Positions 25,024-33,727 of a stretch of 64,000 bases of DNA are shown piece after piece. Source of the stretch: Blastococcus aurantiacus (GTDB lineage Bacteria; Actinomycetota; Actinomycetes; Mycobacteriales; Geodermatophilaceae); the NCBI RefSeq assembly GCF_900102425.1, contig NZ_FNBT01000009.1, forward strand, positions 179,249-243,248, read 5' to 3'. Every line of letters starts with the position of its first letter. Within the stretch, counting starts at the first letter, position 1. Position numbers and translations under genes: made by a program. The notes beneath the pieces are model-generated. The model was not told the origin of the DNA. It saw only the letters and a program-made list of their open reading frames with translations, and did not search any database.

Positions 25024-26586
25024 CTACACGGGGTCGACGAGCACGCCCGGGTTGAGCACCCCGGCCGGATCGAGCGCGGCCTTGGCGGCCCGCAGGGCGA
25101 CGGCGAACGGCTCGGGGCGCTGCCGGTCGTAGCCGGGACGGTGGTCGCGGCCGACGGCGTGGTGATGCGTCACGGTGGCGCGCAGCCGCGTGAGCACCTC
25201 CATCGCGGCGGTCTTCACGTCGTCCCACATGGCCACCTCCGAGCCGGGCCGCCCTACCCCCACCACCGTGAAGTAGGGCGCCGGCCCGTCGGGGTAGACG
25301 TGCGTGAACCGGCAGTTCACCAGCCCAGGGGCGCCGGTGACCTCGCGCACCGCGGTGCCCACCTCTGCCTGCACCGTCGCGTACAGCTCGTCCACGCGGT
25401 CCCACGTGGTCGCCGTCTCGAAGGTCTCGACGACCGCGCTCATGCGGGCCAGCCCGTCGCGGCCGTAGGGTGCACGCAGGAAGGACGAGCGCCACGCGTC
25501 GGCGGCGGCGTCCCGGGGGCCGTCCCGTCGGGGAGCCACCACGCCGCCGCAGTCGCGGGCCAGCGTGGTGAGTTCCTCGAGTCGGCTCTCGACCGGGTGC
25601 GCCGCCGATTCGACGCCCAGCACGAGCACGCAGCCACCTGACGTCGAGGCGCCCGAGGTGGCCGCCTCGCCGGCGTCCAGGAGGCGGCAGTTCGCGGGGT
25701 GCAGCCCGGCCTGCGCGATCGCGCGGACGGCGCCGATCGCGGTCGTCATGTCGGCGAAGGTCACCGACGCCGAGGCCTTGGAGCGGGGCCGGTCCTGCAG
25801 GCGCATCCACGCCTCGGTGATGACGCCGAGCGTGCCCTCCGAGCCCAGGAACATGCGGTCCGGTGAGGGGCCCGCACCCGAGCCCGGCAGCCGCCAGGAC
25901 TCGCTGATGCCGACCGGCGTGACGACGCGCATCGACTCGACCAGGTCGTCGATGTGGGTGAGCAGCGTGGCGTAGTGCCCCCCGGCGCGCGTGGCCAGCC
26001 AGCCGCCGAGCGTGGAGAACTCGAAGCTCTGCGGGTAGTGGCGCAGCGTCAGGCCGTGCGGGCGCAGCTGGTCCTCCAGCACGGGCCCGAGCGCGCCGCC
26101 CTGGATCCGCGCCGCCCGGCTGGTGCGGTCGATCTCCAGCACCCGGTCCAGGGCGGTGAGATCCATGGAGATCCAGGGCCGGTCGCCGCGGTACTCGACG
26201 CCGCCCACCACCGAGCTGCCGCCGCCGAAGGGCACGACCACGACGCCGGCCGAGGACGCCCAGTCGAGGAGGCGCACCACGTCGTCCTCGTCCGCCGGGT
26301 GGGCGACGGCGTCCGGAGCACCCGGCAGCTCGCCGGACAGCGCACGGACGACGTCCCGGTAGGCCTTGCCGTAGGCGTGGCGGGCCCGGTCGGCGGGGTC
26401 GGTCGTCACCGGGAGCCCGTCAGGGGCGGCCACCCGCGAGGTGGGCAGGACGACGTCGGCCAGGTCCGGAACCGGTCGCGGCCGGTCGGGCAGCCCCGGC
26501 AGCACCGCGGCGCGCGCGATGCACTCCTCGTCGCTCAGAGCGTGGTCGGTGGTCCCCCACCCCCACCACGAGCGCTCGGGCGTCAT
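25024..26586 (-). CDS. FAD-binding oxidase (alkylglycerone-phosphate-synthase-like)
   Basis: A 520-residue flavoprotein of the VAO/PCMH family. The FAD domain has VVVPFGGGSSVVGGVE (the pyrophosphate loop) with AARIQGGALGPVLED, then GGWLATRAGGHYATL and FLGSEGTLGVITEAWMRL. The C-terminus has VTHHHAVGRDHRPGY, the active-site-like HHH cluster known in alkyl-dihydroxyacetonephosphate synthases, and LDPAGVLNPGVLV. Actinobacterial homologues are usually of unknown substrate. The start ATG overlaps the dinB stop by ATGA, so it is coupled to dinB. Confidence 0.85.
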   Translation of the reverse strand: MTPERSWWGWGTTDHALSDEECIARAAVLPGLPDRPRPVPDLADVVLPTSRVAAPDGLPVTTDPADRARHAYGKAYRDVVRALSGELPGAPDAVAHPADEDDVVRLLDWASSAGVVVVPFGGGSSVVGGVEYRGDRPWISMDLTALDRVLEIDRTSRAARIQGGALGPVLEDQLRPHGLTLRHYPQSFEFSTLGGWLATRAGGHYATLLTHIDDLVESMRVVTPVGISESWRLPGSGAGPSPDRMFLGSEGTLGVITEAWMRLQDRPRSKASASVTFADMTTAIGAVRAIAQAGLHPANCRLLDAGEAATSGASTSGGCVLVLGVESAAHPVESRLEELTTLARDCGGVVAPRRDGPRDAAADAWRSSFLRAPYGRDGLARMSAVVETFETATTWDRVDELYATVQAEVGTAVREVTGAPGLVNCRFTHVYPDGPAPYFTVVGVGRPGSEVAMWDDVKTAAMEVLTRLRATVTHHHAVGRDHRPGYDRQRPEPFAVALRAAKAALDPAGVLNPGVLVDPV

Positions 26587-27926
26587 GCAGGTGGCCTCCA
26601 GTCGGGCGGGTCGGCGGCCTGCAGCAGCGGGTCGTCCGCCGCGAGTGTGCGCACCGGCCCGGGCGCGGTCAACGGCCCCTCGAAGCGCACCGTGACCCGG
26701 CCCAGCCCCCGCCCCCACACCCACCCGGCGCCCAGCTCCTCGTGCCGCACGTCCTGTCCCGGCCACCAGCGCTTGTCCGCCGGGAGCGGCGGCTCCGGAG
26801 GTGTCTCGTCGGCGACGGACTCCTCGGTGGCGGACACCGCCGAGCCGTCGTCCTCCTCGGCGAACAGGTCGCCCTGCGCGTAGAGCGACAAGCCGGAGAC
26901 ACCGACGCCGAGCAGCCGCAGACCGCCCTCGGCGCCGGCGTCGGCGAGCAGCCGGCGGGCGATCGCCGCGATCTGGCGGGCGTCGTCGGTGGGCTGGGGG
27001 AGCGTCTGCGAGCGGGTGAGGGTGGTGAAGTCGTAACGGCGCAGCTTGAGCGTCACGGTGCGGCCGGAGAATGCCGAGTCCCGCAGCCGCTTGCCCACGC
27101 GGGTGGCCATCGAGTCGATCTCCCGGCCGAGGACGGCGAGGTCGGTGAGGTCGCGCTCGAAGGTCTCCTCGTGCGAGACGGACTTCGCTTCGCGGTCGGG
27201 CACGACGGCGCGGTCGTCCTCGGCGCGGGCCAGCGCGTACAGCCCTGCGCCGTGCGCCCGGCCCGCCAGCGCGACCAGGTCGGCCAGCGACTTGGCGGCC
27301 AGGTCGCCCACGGTCTTCACGCCCACCTGGTGCAGCCGCTCCGCCGTCGCCGGCCCCACGCCGCCCAGCGTGGTCACCGGCAGGGGGTGCAGCAGGTCCA
27401 GTTCCGCCCCGGGCGGGACGACGACCAGCCCGTCGGGCTTCTGCAGCTCCGAGCCGATCTTCGCCATCAGCTTGGACGAGCCGATGCCCACCGAGCCGGT
27501 GACTCCCCCGGTGGCCGCGGCGATGCGGGCCTTGAGGGACAGACCGAGTTCCGTCACACCCTCGACCGAGAGGTCGTGCCCCCCGGCGGCGAGGTCGACG
27601 TAGGCCTCGTCGATCGACACCGGCTCGACCAGCGGGGACAGCTCGCGCAGCAGCCCCATCACGACGTCGGAGGTCCGGCGGTAGGCGGCGAACCGGCCCC
27701 CGAGGAACGCCGTCCCGGACGGGCAGCGGCGCCGGGCCTCGGCCGTGGACATGGCGGAGCGGGCACCGTAGGCGCGCGCCTCGTAGGACGCAGTGGCGAC
27801 GACGCCGCGCCCGCCGACCCCACCGACGACGACGGGCCGGCCGCGCAGGGAGGGCTTGTCCCGCTGCTCCACCGCCGCGAAGAACGCATCGAGGTCGAGG
27901 TGCAGCACGCTGGCCTCCCGACGCAT
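26583..27926 (-). CDS. dinB: DNA polymerase IV
   Basis: A 447-residue Y-family translesion polymerase. Motifs: LDLDAFFAAVEQRDKP at the N-terminus, ATASYEARAYGARSAMS, the catalytic SIDEAYVDLAAG, then helix-hairpin-helix LGGVGPATAERLHQVG. The little finger ends near LLGVGVSGL, followed by about 85 extra C-terminal residues (KRWWPGQDVRHEELGAG, VRFEGPL) forming a small beta-rich extension often seen in actinobacterial DinB. ATG 27926 starts at the domain boundary. I find no full SOS box in the 103-base divergent region. Confidence 0.93.
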   Translation of the reverse strand: MRREASVLHLDLDAFFAAVEQRDKPSLRGRPVVVGGVGGRGVVATASYEARAYGARSAMSTAEARRRCPSGTAFLGGRFAAYRRTSDVVMGLLRELSPLVEPVSIDEAYVDLAAGGHDLSVEGVTELGLSLKARIAAATGGVTGSVGIGSSKLMAKIGSELQKPDGLVVVPPGAELDLLHPLPVTTLGGVGPATAERLHQVGVKTVGDLAAKSLADLVALAGRAHGAGLYALARAEDDRAVVPDREAKSVSHEETFERDLTDLAVLGREIDSMATRVGKRLRDSAFSGRTVTLKLRRYDFTTLTRSQTLPQPTDDARQIAAIARRLLADAGAEGGLRLLGVGVSGLSLYAQGDLFAEEDDGSAVSATEESVADETPPEPPLPADKRWWPGQDVRHEELGAGWVWGRGLGRVTVRFEGPLTAPGPVRTLAADDPLLQAADPPDWRPPA

Positions 27927-28029
27927 GCCCACGATGATCCCTGGTCGTGGGCCGGCGCCTCTCCCCCATCCGGGTGCATCGACTACGCAGAGTCTCCTAG
28001 CGAACACGTTGAGTCCCTAGCCTGTCCGT

Positions 28030-28632
28030 GTGACCCCTGAGCGCAGCGCTGCGCGGCCCGGTCGCCGTGCGCGGCGCCTGGGTCTGGCGGCGTGCGTACT
28101 GGTCGCCGTCGTCGGGTCGTCGCTGGTCGTCTGGCAGTCGGCCTACGCCACGTTCGCCGACTCGGCGGGCCCGGTGACCGCGACCGCGAGCACCGGCACG
28201 CTCACCCTCGGGGACGACGACGCGGGGAGCACGCTGTTCGGCGTCTCCGACATCAAGCCCGGGGACAACGGCACACGGTGCATCCGCGTCACGGCGAACG
28301 GGACGGCGCCGGCGACCGTGCGCATGTACGGCACGGGACGCTCCAGCAGCGCCGGCCTCGCGGCGGCCATGACGCTCACCGTGCACCTGGGCACGGGCGG
28401 GTCGGCGGCCTCCTGCAACGGCTTCTCCAGTTCCGCCCTCCTCCACAACGGCTCGCTCGCCGCCTTCACCGCCGAGGGTTTCGCGGCCGGGCTGGGCAGC
28501 TGGACCGCTCCGGGCAGGGTCGCCACGGCCCGCACCTACCGGATCGCCTGGTCCCTGCCGTCCTCCGCGCCGCTGTCGGCCGAGGGCGGCTCCGCGGCGG
28601 TCTCCTTCGTGTGGGAGGCGCAGACCCGATGA
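28030..28632 (+). CDS. TasA/CalY-like secreted protein, probable SipW-type substrate
   Basis: A 200-residue secreted protein: basic leader, hydrophobic helix ACVLVAVVGSSLVVWQSA, then AYATFADSAG, the FxD-type mature start seen in TasA/camelysin proteins cut by SipW. The mature part is Ser/Gly/Thr-rich with beta strands (ITLTLGDDD-like TGTLTLGDDD, CIRVTANGTAPATVRMYGTG) and two cysteines. Function may be a fibre or surface-matrix component. GTG 28030 lies 6 bases after TAGCCT (28018-28023) with no ribosome site, so it is probably leaderless. Its stop overlaps the ATG of the peptidase-LamG fusion. Confidence 0.75.
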   Translation: MTPERSAARPGRRARRLGLAACVLVAVVGSSLVVWQSAYATFADSAGPVTATASTGTLTLGDDDAGSTLFGVSDIKPGDNGTRCIRVTANGTAPATVRMYGTGRSSSAGLAAAMTLTVHLGTGGSAASCNGFSSSALLHNGSLAAFTAEGFAAGLGSWTAPGRVATARTYRIAWSLPSSAPLSAEGGSAAVSFVWEAQTR

Positions 28633-30020
28633 CCGGCTTCACCTCGTGGCGGCGGGGCTGGACCGCGTTCGTGGTCAGCGTCGTCGCCCGCAGCGTCCTC
28701 GGCCTGCTCCTGCTCCTGATGACCGCCGCCACCGTGCCGGCCCTCGCCGGCTGGGAGACCAGCGTGGTCATGTCCGGGTCGATGGCGCCGGCGCTGCAGG
28801 CCGGCGATGTCGTCGTCGTCCGGCCGGTCGACGCCGAGGATCTGGCCGTCGGCACGATCCTGCTGGTCGACGACCCGGATGCGCCCGGGATGCTGCGCCT
28901 GCACCGCCTCGAGCAGGTGGAGGCGGGCGGGCTGCGGCTGCGCGGTGACGCGAACGCCGAGGCCGATGTCGCGCTGGTCGCGCCGTCGGCGGTGCACGGT
29001 GCCGGCGTCTGGTCGGCGCCGCGGCTTGGACTGCCGGCGCTGTGGCTCGCCGAGGGACGCACGGTGCCGCTCGCGCTGACCGGAGCCGGGCTGGCCGCCT
29101 TGCTGGCCCTGGCCCTGCTGCACCGGCCCGACGACGACCGACGCGGGACCGACGGCACGCGCGCCGTGGCCCCCGCTCGCCGACGCCCCGGGCGGCGGGC
29201 CCTCGCCGTCGGCACGGCGGCGGTGGCACTGGCGGCCGGCCTGCCGCCGATCACCGGGGCCGGCGCGGTCTTCAGCGCCTCGACCGCCAACCACGCCAAC
29301 TCCTTCGCCGCGGCGCCGTACTTCACGTGCACGTCCGCCGGCGCCGGCGTCGACGCGCCCGGCTACCTGCCGCTGCAGGAGACCGCCGGCCCCACCGCCA
29401 CCAACGTCGGCACCGCGGGCTGGTACGCCAACGCCACCTACGCCGGCGGGATCACCTACCGCGTGAACGGGCCCACCTGCGGGGCCGGCGGGGACAAGGC
29501 CGTGCGCCTGGACGGCTCCTCGGGGCGGCTCTACACGACGGTGGCCCTGGACAACCCGCAGACGTTCACCGCCCAGCTGTGGTTCTCCACCTCGACGAAC
29601 CGGGGCGGCAAGCTCGTCGGCTTCGGCAACGGCGCGAACGGCGCGGCGTCGGGCCAGTACGACCGGCACGTCTACATGCGCAACGACGGGCGCCTGACCT
29701 TCGGCGTCTACAACGGCACCCCGACCACCGTGACCAGCCCGGCCGCCTACAACAACGGCGCCTGGCACCTGGTGACGGCGACCTTCTCGCCCTCGACCGG
29801 CATGCGGCTCTACGTCAACGGCGCGCTGGTCGGCTCGGCGGCCGCGACGTCGGCCGAGCCCTACACCGGCTACTGGCGGGTCGGCTACGACTCGCTGGCC
29901 ACCAGCTGGCCCAGCGCCCCGACCAGCCCCTTCTTCGGCGGCTCGGTCGCGCACGTGATGATCACGCAGAACGTGCTGAGCGCCGCGCAGATCGCCCAGC
30001 AGTACGCCGTCTCGCGCTGA
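28629..30020 (+). CDS. SipW-type signal peptidase I fused to a C-terminal LamG domain
   Basis: A 463-residue two-part protein. Residues 1-165 are an ER/SipW-type (S26B) signal peptidase: TM 16-40, VVMSGSMAP with nucleophile S51, GDVVVVRP, and LRLHRL whose H92 replaces the usual lysine, then RGDANAEAD, then a second TM (about 147-165). A basic linker precedes a third hydrophobic segment (190-209) and FSASTANHANSFAAAP, itself a SipW-type cleavage region. Residues 232-463 form a LamG/concanavalin-like sandwich (KAVRLDGSSG, FTAQLWFS, WHLVTATFSPSTGMRLYVNGALVGS). The order suggests a peptidase carrying its own substrate. ATGA overlap with the TasA-like gene. There is no stop or frameshift between the halves. 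Confidence 0.85.
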   Translation: MTGFTSWRRGWTAFVVSVVARSVLGLLLLLMTAATVPALAGWETSVVMSGSMAPALQAGDVVVVRPVDAEDLAVGTILLVDDPDAPGMLRLHRLEQVEAGGLRLRGDANAEADVALVAPSAVHGAGVWSAPRLGLPALWLAEGRTVPLALTGAGLAALLALALLHRPDDDRRGTDGTRAVAPARRRPGRRALAVGTAAVALAAGLPPITGAGAVFSASTANHANSFAAAPYFTCTSAGAGVDAPGYLPLQETAGPTATNVGTAGWYANATYAGGITYRVNGPTCGAGGDKAVRLDGSSGRLYTTVALDNPQTFTAQLWFSTSTNRGGKLVGFGNGANGAASGQYDRHVYMRNDGRLTFGVYNGTPTTVTSPAAYNNGAWHLVTATFSPSTGMRLYVNGALVGSAAATSAEPYTGYWRVGYDSLATSWPSAPTSPFFGGSVAHVMITQNVLSAAQIAQQYAVSR

Positions 30021-30050
30021 GCCGGCTCCCGGGCCCCGGGACGGGCCGGC
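30021..30050 (+). terminator. hairpin after the peptidase-LamG operon
   Basis: GCCGGC at 30021-30026 pairs with GCCGGC at 30045-30050, with inner TCCCGG/CCGGGA. It starts immediately after the stop codon. Imperfect, so modest confidence. Confidence 0.4.
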
Positions 30051-30075
30051 ACGGCGCGGTGGGCAGACTGCCGGG

Positions 30076-31008
30076 ATGACCGAGCAGACCTCCGCGCGCT
30101 CCTGGCCGGCGCTGCCGGTCGCCGACTGGGCCGCCACCCGCGACACGCTGCAGCTGTACACGCAGGTGATCGGCAAGGTCCGGATGGCCAACACGGGACT
30201 GTCCAACCACTGGTGGAACGTGCCGCTGTACGTCACCGCACGCGGGCTGACCACCTCGCTGGTCCCCCATCCCACCGGCCCGTCGTTCCAGATCGACCTC
30301 GACCTCGTCGCCCACCGCCTGGAGGTCTCCACCGTCGAGGGCCGCAGCGGCGGCCTGCCGCTCGGTCCGCAGGCCGTGGCCGACTTCCACGCCGACGTCA
30401 TGGGGCTGCTCGAGGGGCTCGGCGTCGGGACGGAGATCTGGCCCGTGCCGGTGGAGATCCCCGGGGCCATCCCGTTCCCGGACGACCGCGACCACGCCGC
30501 CTACGACCCCGACGCCGTCCACCGCTTCTGGCTGGGGCTGGTGCAGACGACGCGGGTCCTCACCACGTTCCGCGACCGGTTCGTCGGCAAGTCCAGCCCC
30601 GTGCACCTGTTCTGGGGCGCGCTCGACCTCGCCACCACCCGCTTCTCCGGTCGGACCGCCCCCGACCACCCCGGTGGCGCGCCCAACTGCGGCCCGCACG
30701 TGATGCTCGAGGCCTACTCCCACGAGGTCAGCAGCTGCGGCTACTGGCCCGGTCCGCCCGGGGAAGAGGGCGTGTTCTACAGCTACGCCTACCCCGAGCC
30801 CGCCGGGTTCCGGGACATCACCGGCCTGCCCCAGGGCGCGCGCTGGGACGACGGCCTCGGCGAGTTCGTCCTCCCCTACGAGCTCGTCCGCACGGCCGCG
30901 GACCCCGACGCGCTGCTGCTCGCCTTCCTCCAGCGCACCTACGAGGCCGCCGCCGATCTCGCGGGCTGGGACCGGGCGGCGCTGGAGCGGGGCGGCACCG
31001 GCGGCTGA
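30076..31008 (+). CDS. DUF5996 family protein
   Basis: A 310-residue cytosolic protein. SWPALPVADWAATRDTLQLYTQVIGKVRMA at the N-terminus, NHWWNVPLYVTARGLTT, FRDRFVGKSSPVHLFWGALDLATTRFSGR and the late SHEVSSCGYWPG are the conserved blocks of DUF5996. Conserved His and Trp residues hint at an enzyme, but no reaction is known. It begins 55 bases after the LamG fusion with a CAGACT hexamer close to the ATG. Confidence 0.8.
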   Translation: MTEQTSARSWPALPVADWAATRDTLQLYTQVIGKVRMANTGLSNHWWNVPLYVTARGLTTSLVPHPTGPSFQIDLDLVAHRLEVSTVEGRSGGLPLGPQAVADFHADVMGLLEGLGVGTEIWPVPVEIPGAIPFPDDRDHAAYDPDAVHRFWLGLVQTTRVLTTFRDRFVGKSSPVHLFWGALDLATTRFSGRTAPDHPGGAPNCGPHVMLEAYSHEVSSCGYWPGPPGEEGVFYSYAYPEPAGFRDITGLPQGARWDDGLGEFVLPYELVRTAADPDALLLAFLQRTYEAAADLAGWDRAALERGGTGG

Positions 31009-31101
31009 CCCGGGTTGTCCACCGGCCGGGGGACGGCGTTGCCGCGGACGTACCGGAACTGGGAGGCTGCGGGCCCACGGCCGACGAGGAGGACCCACGC
31101 G

Positions 31102-31656
31102 GTGGCAGCGGTCTTCCTCGTCATCGGGGTGCTCGGCCTGGTCGTGCTCCTGCTCTCCCTGTTCGTGGGCGAGTTCGGTGAGCTGGGGCTCGGTGACCTG
31201 GATGCCGACGGGCCCTTCTCCGTCCCGGCCCTCGCGGCGCTGCTCGGCGGCATCGGCTTCGGCGGCGCGGCCGCGGTCAGCCTGCTGCCGGGGTCGCTGC
31301 CGGACGCCGTCACCGCACTCCTCGCCCTGGCCGTCGGCATCGGTGTCGCCGTCCCGCTGGCCTGGGGCGCGATCCGGCTCTCCCGCGCGCTGAAGGACAT
31401 GCCCACCCAGCCGACGCTGACCCGGCATTCCCTCCTGGGGGCGCAGGGCGTCGTCGTCTCGGCGGTCCCCAGCCCCGGGTACGGCGAGGTCCGGCTCGCC
31501 CTCGCCGGCCAGCAGCTCAAGTTCTCCGCCCGCAGCGACGTGCCGCTCCCGACCGGGACGCCGGTCTACGTCGTCGAGGCGCTCAGCGAGACCGCAGTCG
31601 AGGTCGTCTCGACCGCGCCCGATCCCCATCCCCTGCCTGGAGGCGACACCCCGTGA
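31102..31656 (+). CDS. NfeD-like membrane protein paired with flotillin
   Basis: A 184-residue protein: a first membrane helix (VFLVIGVLGLVVLLLSLFV), a second and third spanning about 45-100, then a C-terminal OB-like beta domain (LLGAQGVVVSAVPSPGYGEVRL, TPVYVVEAL). This is the YqiJ/NfeD arrangement. NfeD proteins are membrane partners of flotillins and are encoded next to them, as here. GTG 31102 follows a good GAGGAGGA. The upstream ATG-less extension to 31015 is not needed. The stop overlaps the flotillin GTG (GTGA). Confidence 0.75.
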   Translation: MAAVFLVIGVLGLVVLLLSLFVGEFGELGLGDLDADGPFSVPALAALLGGIGFGGAAAVSLLPGSLPDAVTALLALAVGIGVAVPLAWGAIRLSRALKDMPTQPTLTRHSLLGAQGVVVSAVPSPGYGEVRLALAGQQLKFSARSDVPLPTGTPVYVVEALSETAVEVVSTAPDPHPLPGGDTP

Positions 31657-33197
31657 CGCTGGTCTACGCCATCGGCGGCATCGCCGTCCTGGTCATCCTG
31701 CTGGTCCTGCTCGTGCTGTCGCGGATCAAGGTGGCCGGCCCCAACCAGGCCTTCCTGGTCACCGGACGCCAGGGGCGGCAGGTGACGAGCGAGTCCGGCG
31801 TCGTCTCCCGCGACTCGTCCGGCCAGAAGGTGGTCATGGGCGCGAGCGTGTTCGTGCTGCCCGTCGTCCAGAAGCTGCACACGATGGACCTGTCCAGCCG
31901 CCGCATCCCGGTCGGCATCCGCGGGGCCGTGAGCAAGCAGGGCGTGAAGTGCGACCTCGAGGGCGTCGCGATCGTCAAGGTCGGCGGCACCGAGGACTCG
32001 ATCCGCGCCGCCGCCCAGCGTTTCCTCAACCAGCAGGAGGGCATCGACACCTTCACCTCGGAGGTGCTCGCCGGTGCGCTCCGCTCGATCGTCGGCCGGC
32101 TGACGATCGAGGAGATCATCCGTGACCGCGCCGCGTTCGCCTCCGCGGTGGCGGAGGAGGCGGAGTCCTCGCTGACCGGTCAGGGCCTGGTGCTCGACAC
32201 CTTCCAGCTGCAGGACATCCAGGCCGAGGGCTCCTACCTCGCCGACCTCGGCCGCCCCGAGGCGGCGCGCGTGCTCAAGGAGGCCTCGATCGCGGAGGCG
32301 CGCGCCCGCCAGGCCTCCCAGCAGGAGCAGCTGCTGGCCGACGAGGCGATCGCGATCTCCCAGCGGCAGCTCGCGCTCAAGCAGGCCGAGATCACCGCCG
32401 AGACCGACGCCGCCAAGGCCCGGGCCGCCGCGGCCGGTCCGCTCGCCCAGGCCGCGCAGGATCAGGCGATCCTCATGGAGCAGGAGAAGGTCGCCGAGCG
32501 GACCGCTGCGCTGACCGAGCGGCAGCTGGACACCCAGGTGCGCCGCCCGGCCGACGCGCAGCGCTACAAGGTGGAGCAGGAGGCCGAGGGCCGCAAGAAC
32601 TCCGCGATCCTGACCGCCGAGGCCCAGCGCCAGGCGACGATCGCCGCCGCGGAGGCGGCCGCCCGGCAGGCGGAGCTCTCCGGTGAGGGCGAGCGGGCCC
32701 GCCGCTCGGCGCTGGCCGAGGCCGAGGCGATCGAGGGCGCCAAGCGCGGTGAGGCCGAGAAGCTGCGCCGCCAGGCCATCGCCGACGCCGTCGAACGCGA
32801 GGGTGCCGCGGAGGCGGCCGCCATCCTCGCCCGGGGTCAGGCCGAGGCCGAGTCGATGGACGCCCGCTCCGACGCCTTCGCGAAGTACGGCGAGGCGGCG
32901 ATCCTGGAGATGCTGGTCAAGGTGCTGCCCGAGGTCGTCGGCGCCGCCGCCGCACCGCTCTCCGCCGTCGAGAAGATGACCGTCATCTCCACCGACGGCG
33001 CGGGCTCGCTCGGGAAGTCGGTCGCCTCCAACGTCGCGCAGGGGCTGCAGCTCTCCGGCGACCTGACCGGCATCGACGTCGCCGCGCTGCTCCGCCGGCT
33101 GAGCAGCAGTGCTGCGGCGAGCGCCGTGGACGGCGTCACGATGGTGCCCATCTCCTCCGACGGCGACGGCGCCGCCGGGAACGGCAGCCGCCCCTGA
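31653..33197 (+). CDS. flotillin family (SPFH/Band 7) protein
   Basis: A 514-residue membrane scaffold protein. An N-terminal membrane helix (TLVYAIGGIAVLVILLVLLV) precedes the SPFH domain (AGPNQAFLVTGRQG, HTMDLSSRRIPVGIRG, LRSIVGRLTIEEIIRDR). A long Ala/Glu-rich coiled coil (about residues 190-420) follows, with many EA pairs as in YuaG/FloT. Likely organises membrane microdomains with the NfeD partner. The end has TTSA-rich residues and no other domain. Confidence 0.9.
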   Translation: MTLVYAIGGIAVLVILLVLLVLSRIKVAGPNQAFLVTGRQGRQVTSESGVVSRDSSGQKVVMGASVFVLPVVQKLHTMDLSSRRIPVGIRGAVSKQGVKCDLEGVAIVKVGGTEDSIRAAAQRFLNQQEGIDTFTSEVLAGALRSIVGRLTIEEIIRDRAAFASAVAEEAESSLTGQGLVLDTFQLQDIQAEGSYLADLGRPEAARVLKEASIAEARARQASQQEQLLADEAIAISQRQLALKQAEITAETDAAKARAAAAGPLAQAAQDQAILMEQEKVAERTAALTERQLDTQVRRPADAQRYKVEQEAEGRKNSAILTAEAQRQATIAAAEAAARQAELSGEGERARRSALAEAEAIEGAKRGEAEKLRRQAIADAVEREGAAEAAAILARGQAEAESMDARSDAFAKYGEAAILEMLVKVLPEVVGAAAAPLSAVEKMTVISTDGAGSLGKSVASNVAQGLQLSGDLTGIDVAALLRRLSSSAAASAVDGVTMVPISSDGDGAAGNGSRP

Positions 33198-33232
33198 GCG
33201 CACGGGGTGTCCCCGGGCGCGGAGGAGCAGCG

Positions 33233-33727
33233 GTGCGCCGGCGTCGCCGGTCGGTGACCGTGCCCGTCCCCGGGCGGGACGTCGACGACGCCGTGCAGCG
33301 GCTGGCGGCGCTCGCGGCCCGTCAGCGGGTCCGCCGGCCGCGCAACCCGGGCGACCTGCGCATCCGGTTGCGCGGTGGTGGCCGCGTCCGGGTCGGCCGG
33401 TTGTCCGGCACGAACACGGTGTTCCCGGTCCTCCGGGGCCGCCTGGAGGCCCCGCCCGGAGGCGGGGTGCAGCTCACCGGGACGGTCACGGAGAACGAGG
33501 CGACCCTTCTCGTGCTGGCCGGGCAGGTGTTCGGGCTCCTGGTGAGCGTGGTGCTGCTCGCGCTCTCCGTGTCCGCCGGATCGGTGAGCGGTGGCCTCGT
33601 CACGGGCGGCCTCGCGCTGCTCTTCGTCGTCGTGGTGTGGGGACTGCAGCGGGTGCGACGGGACTTCGTCTCCGACGCCGACGCGCTCCTGAGCGCCCTC
33701 GACCGGGCTCTCGGACGCCGGCGCTAG
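33233..33727 (+). CDS. small membrane protein, unknown function
   Basis: A 164-residue protein. The N-terminal half is soluble and Arg/Gly-rich with beta strands (GDLRIRLRGGGRVRVGRLSG, LQLTGTV-like VQLTGTVTENEATLLVLAG). Two adjacent transmembrane helices follow (LLVSVVLLALSVSAGSV, GLVTGGLALLFVVVVWGL), then a basic tail. No family recognised. It is 35 bases after flotillin and may be part of that operon. The stop overlaps the convergent DUF3626 gene by 3 bases. Confidence 0.5.
   Translation: MRRRRRSVTVPVPGRDVDDAVQRLAALAARQRVRRPRNPGDLRIRLRGGGRVRVGRLSGTNTVFPVLRGRLEAPPGGGVQLTGTVTENEATLLVLAGQVFGLLVSVVLLALSVSAGSVSGGLVTGGLALLFVVVVWGLQRVRRDFVSDADALLSALDRALGRRR

Noticed and set aside
27927..28029. 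SOS box upstream of dinB
   Set aside because: GCGAACACGTTGAG matches only one half of the SOS palindrome; the second half reads TTGAG in place of GTTCG.
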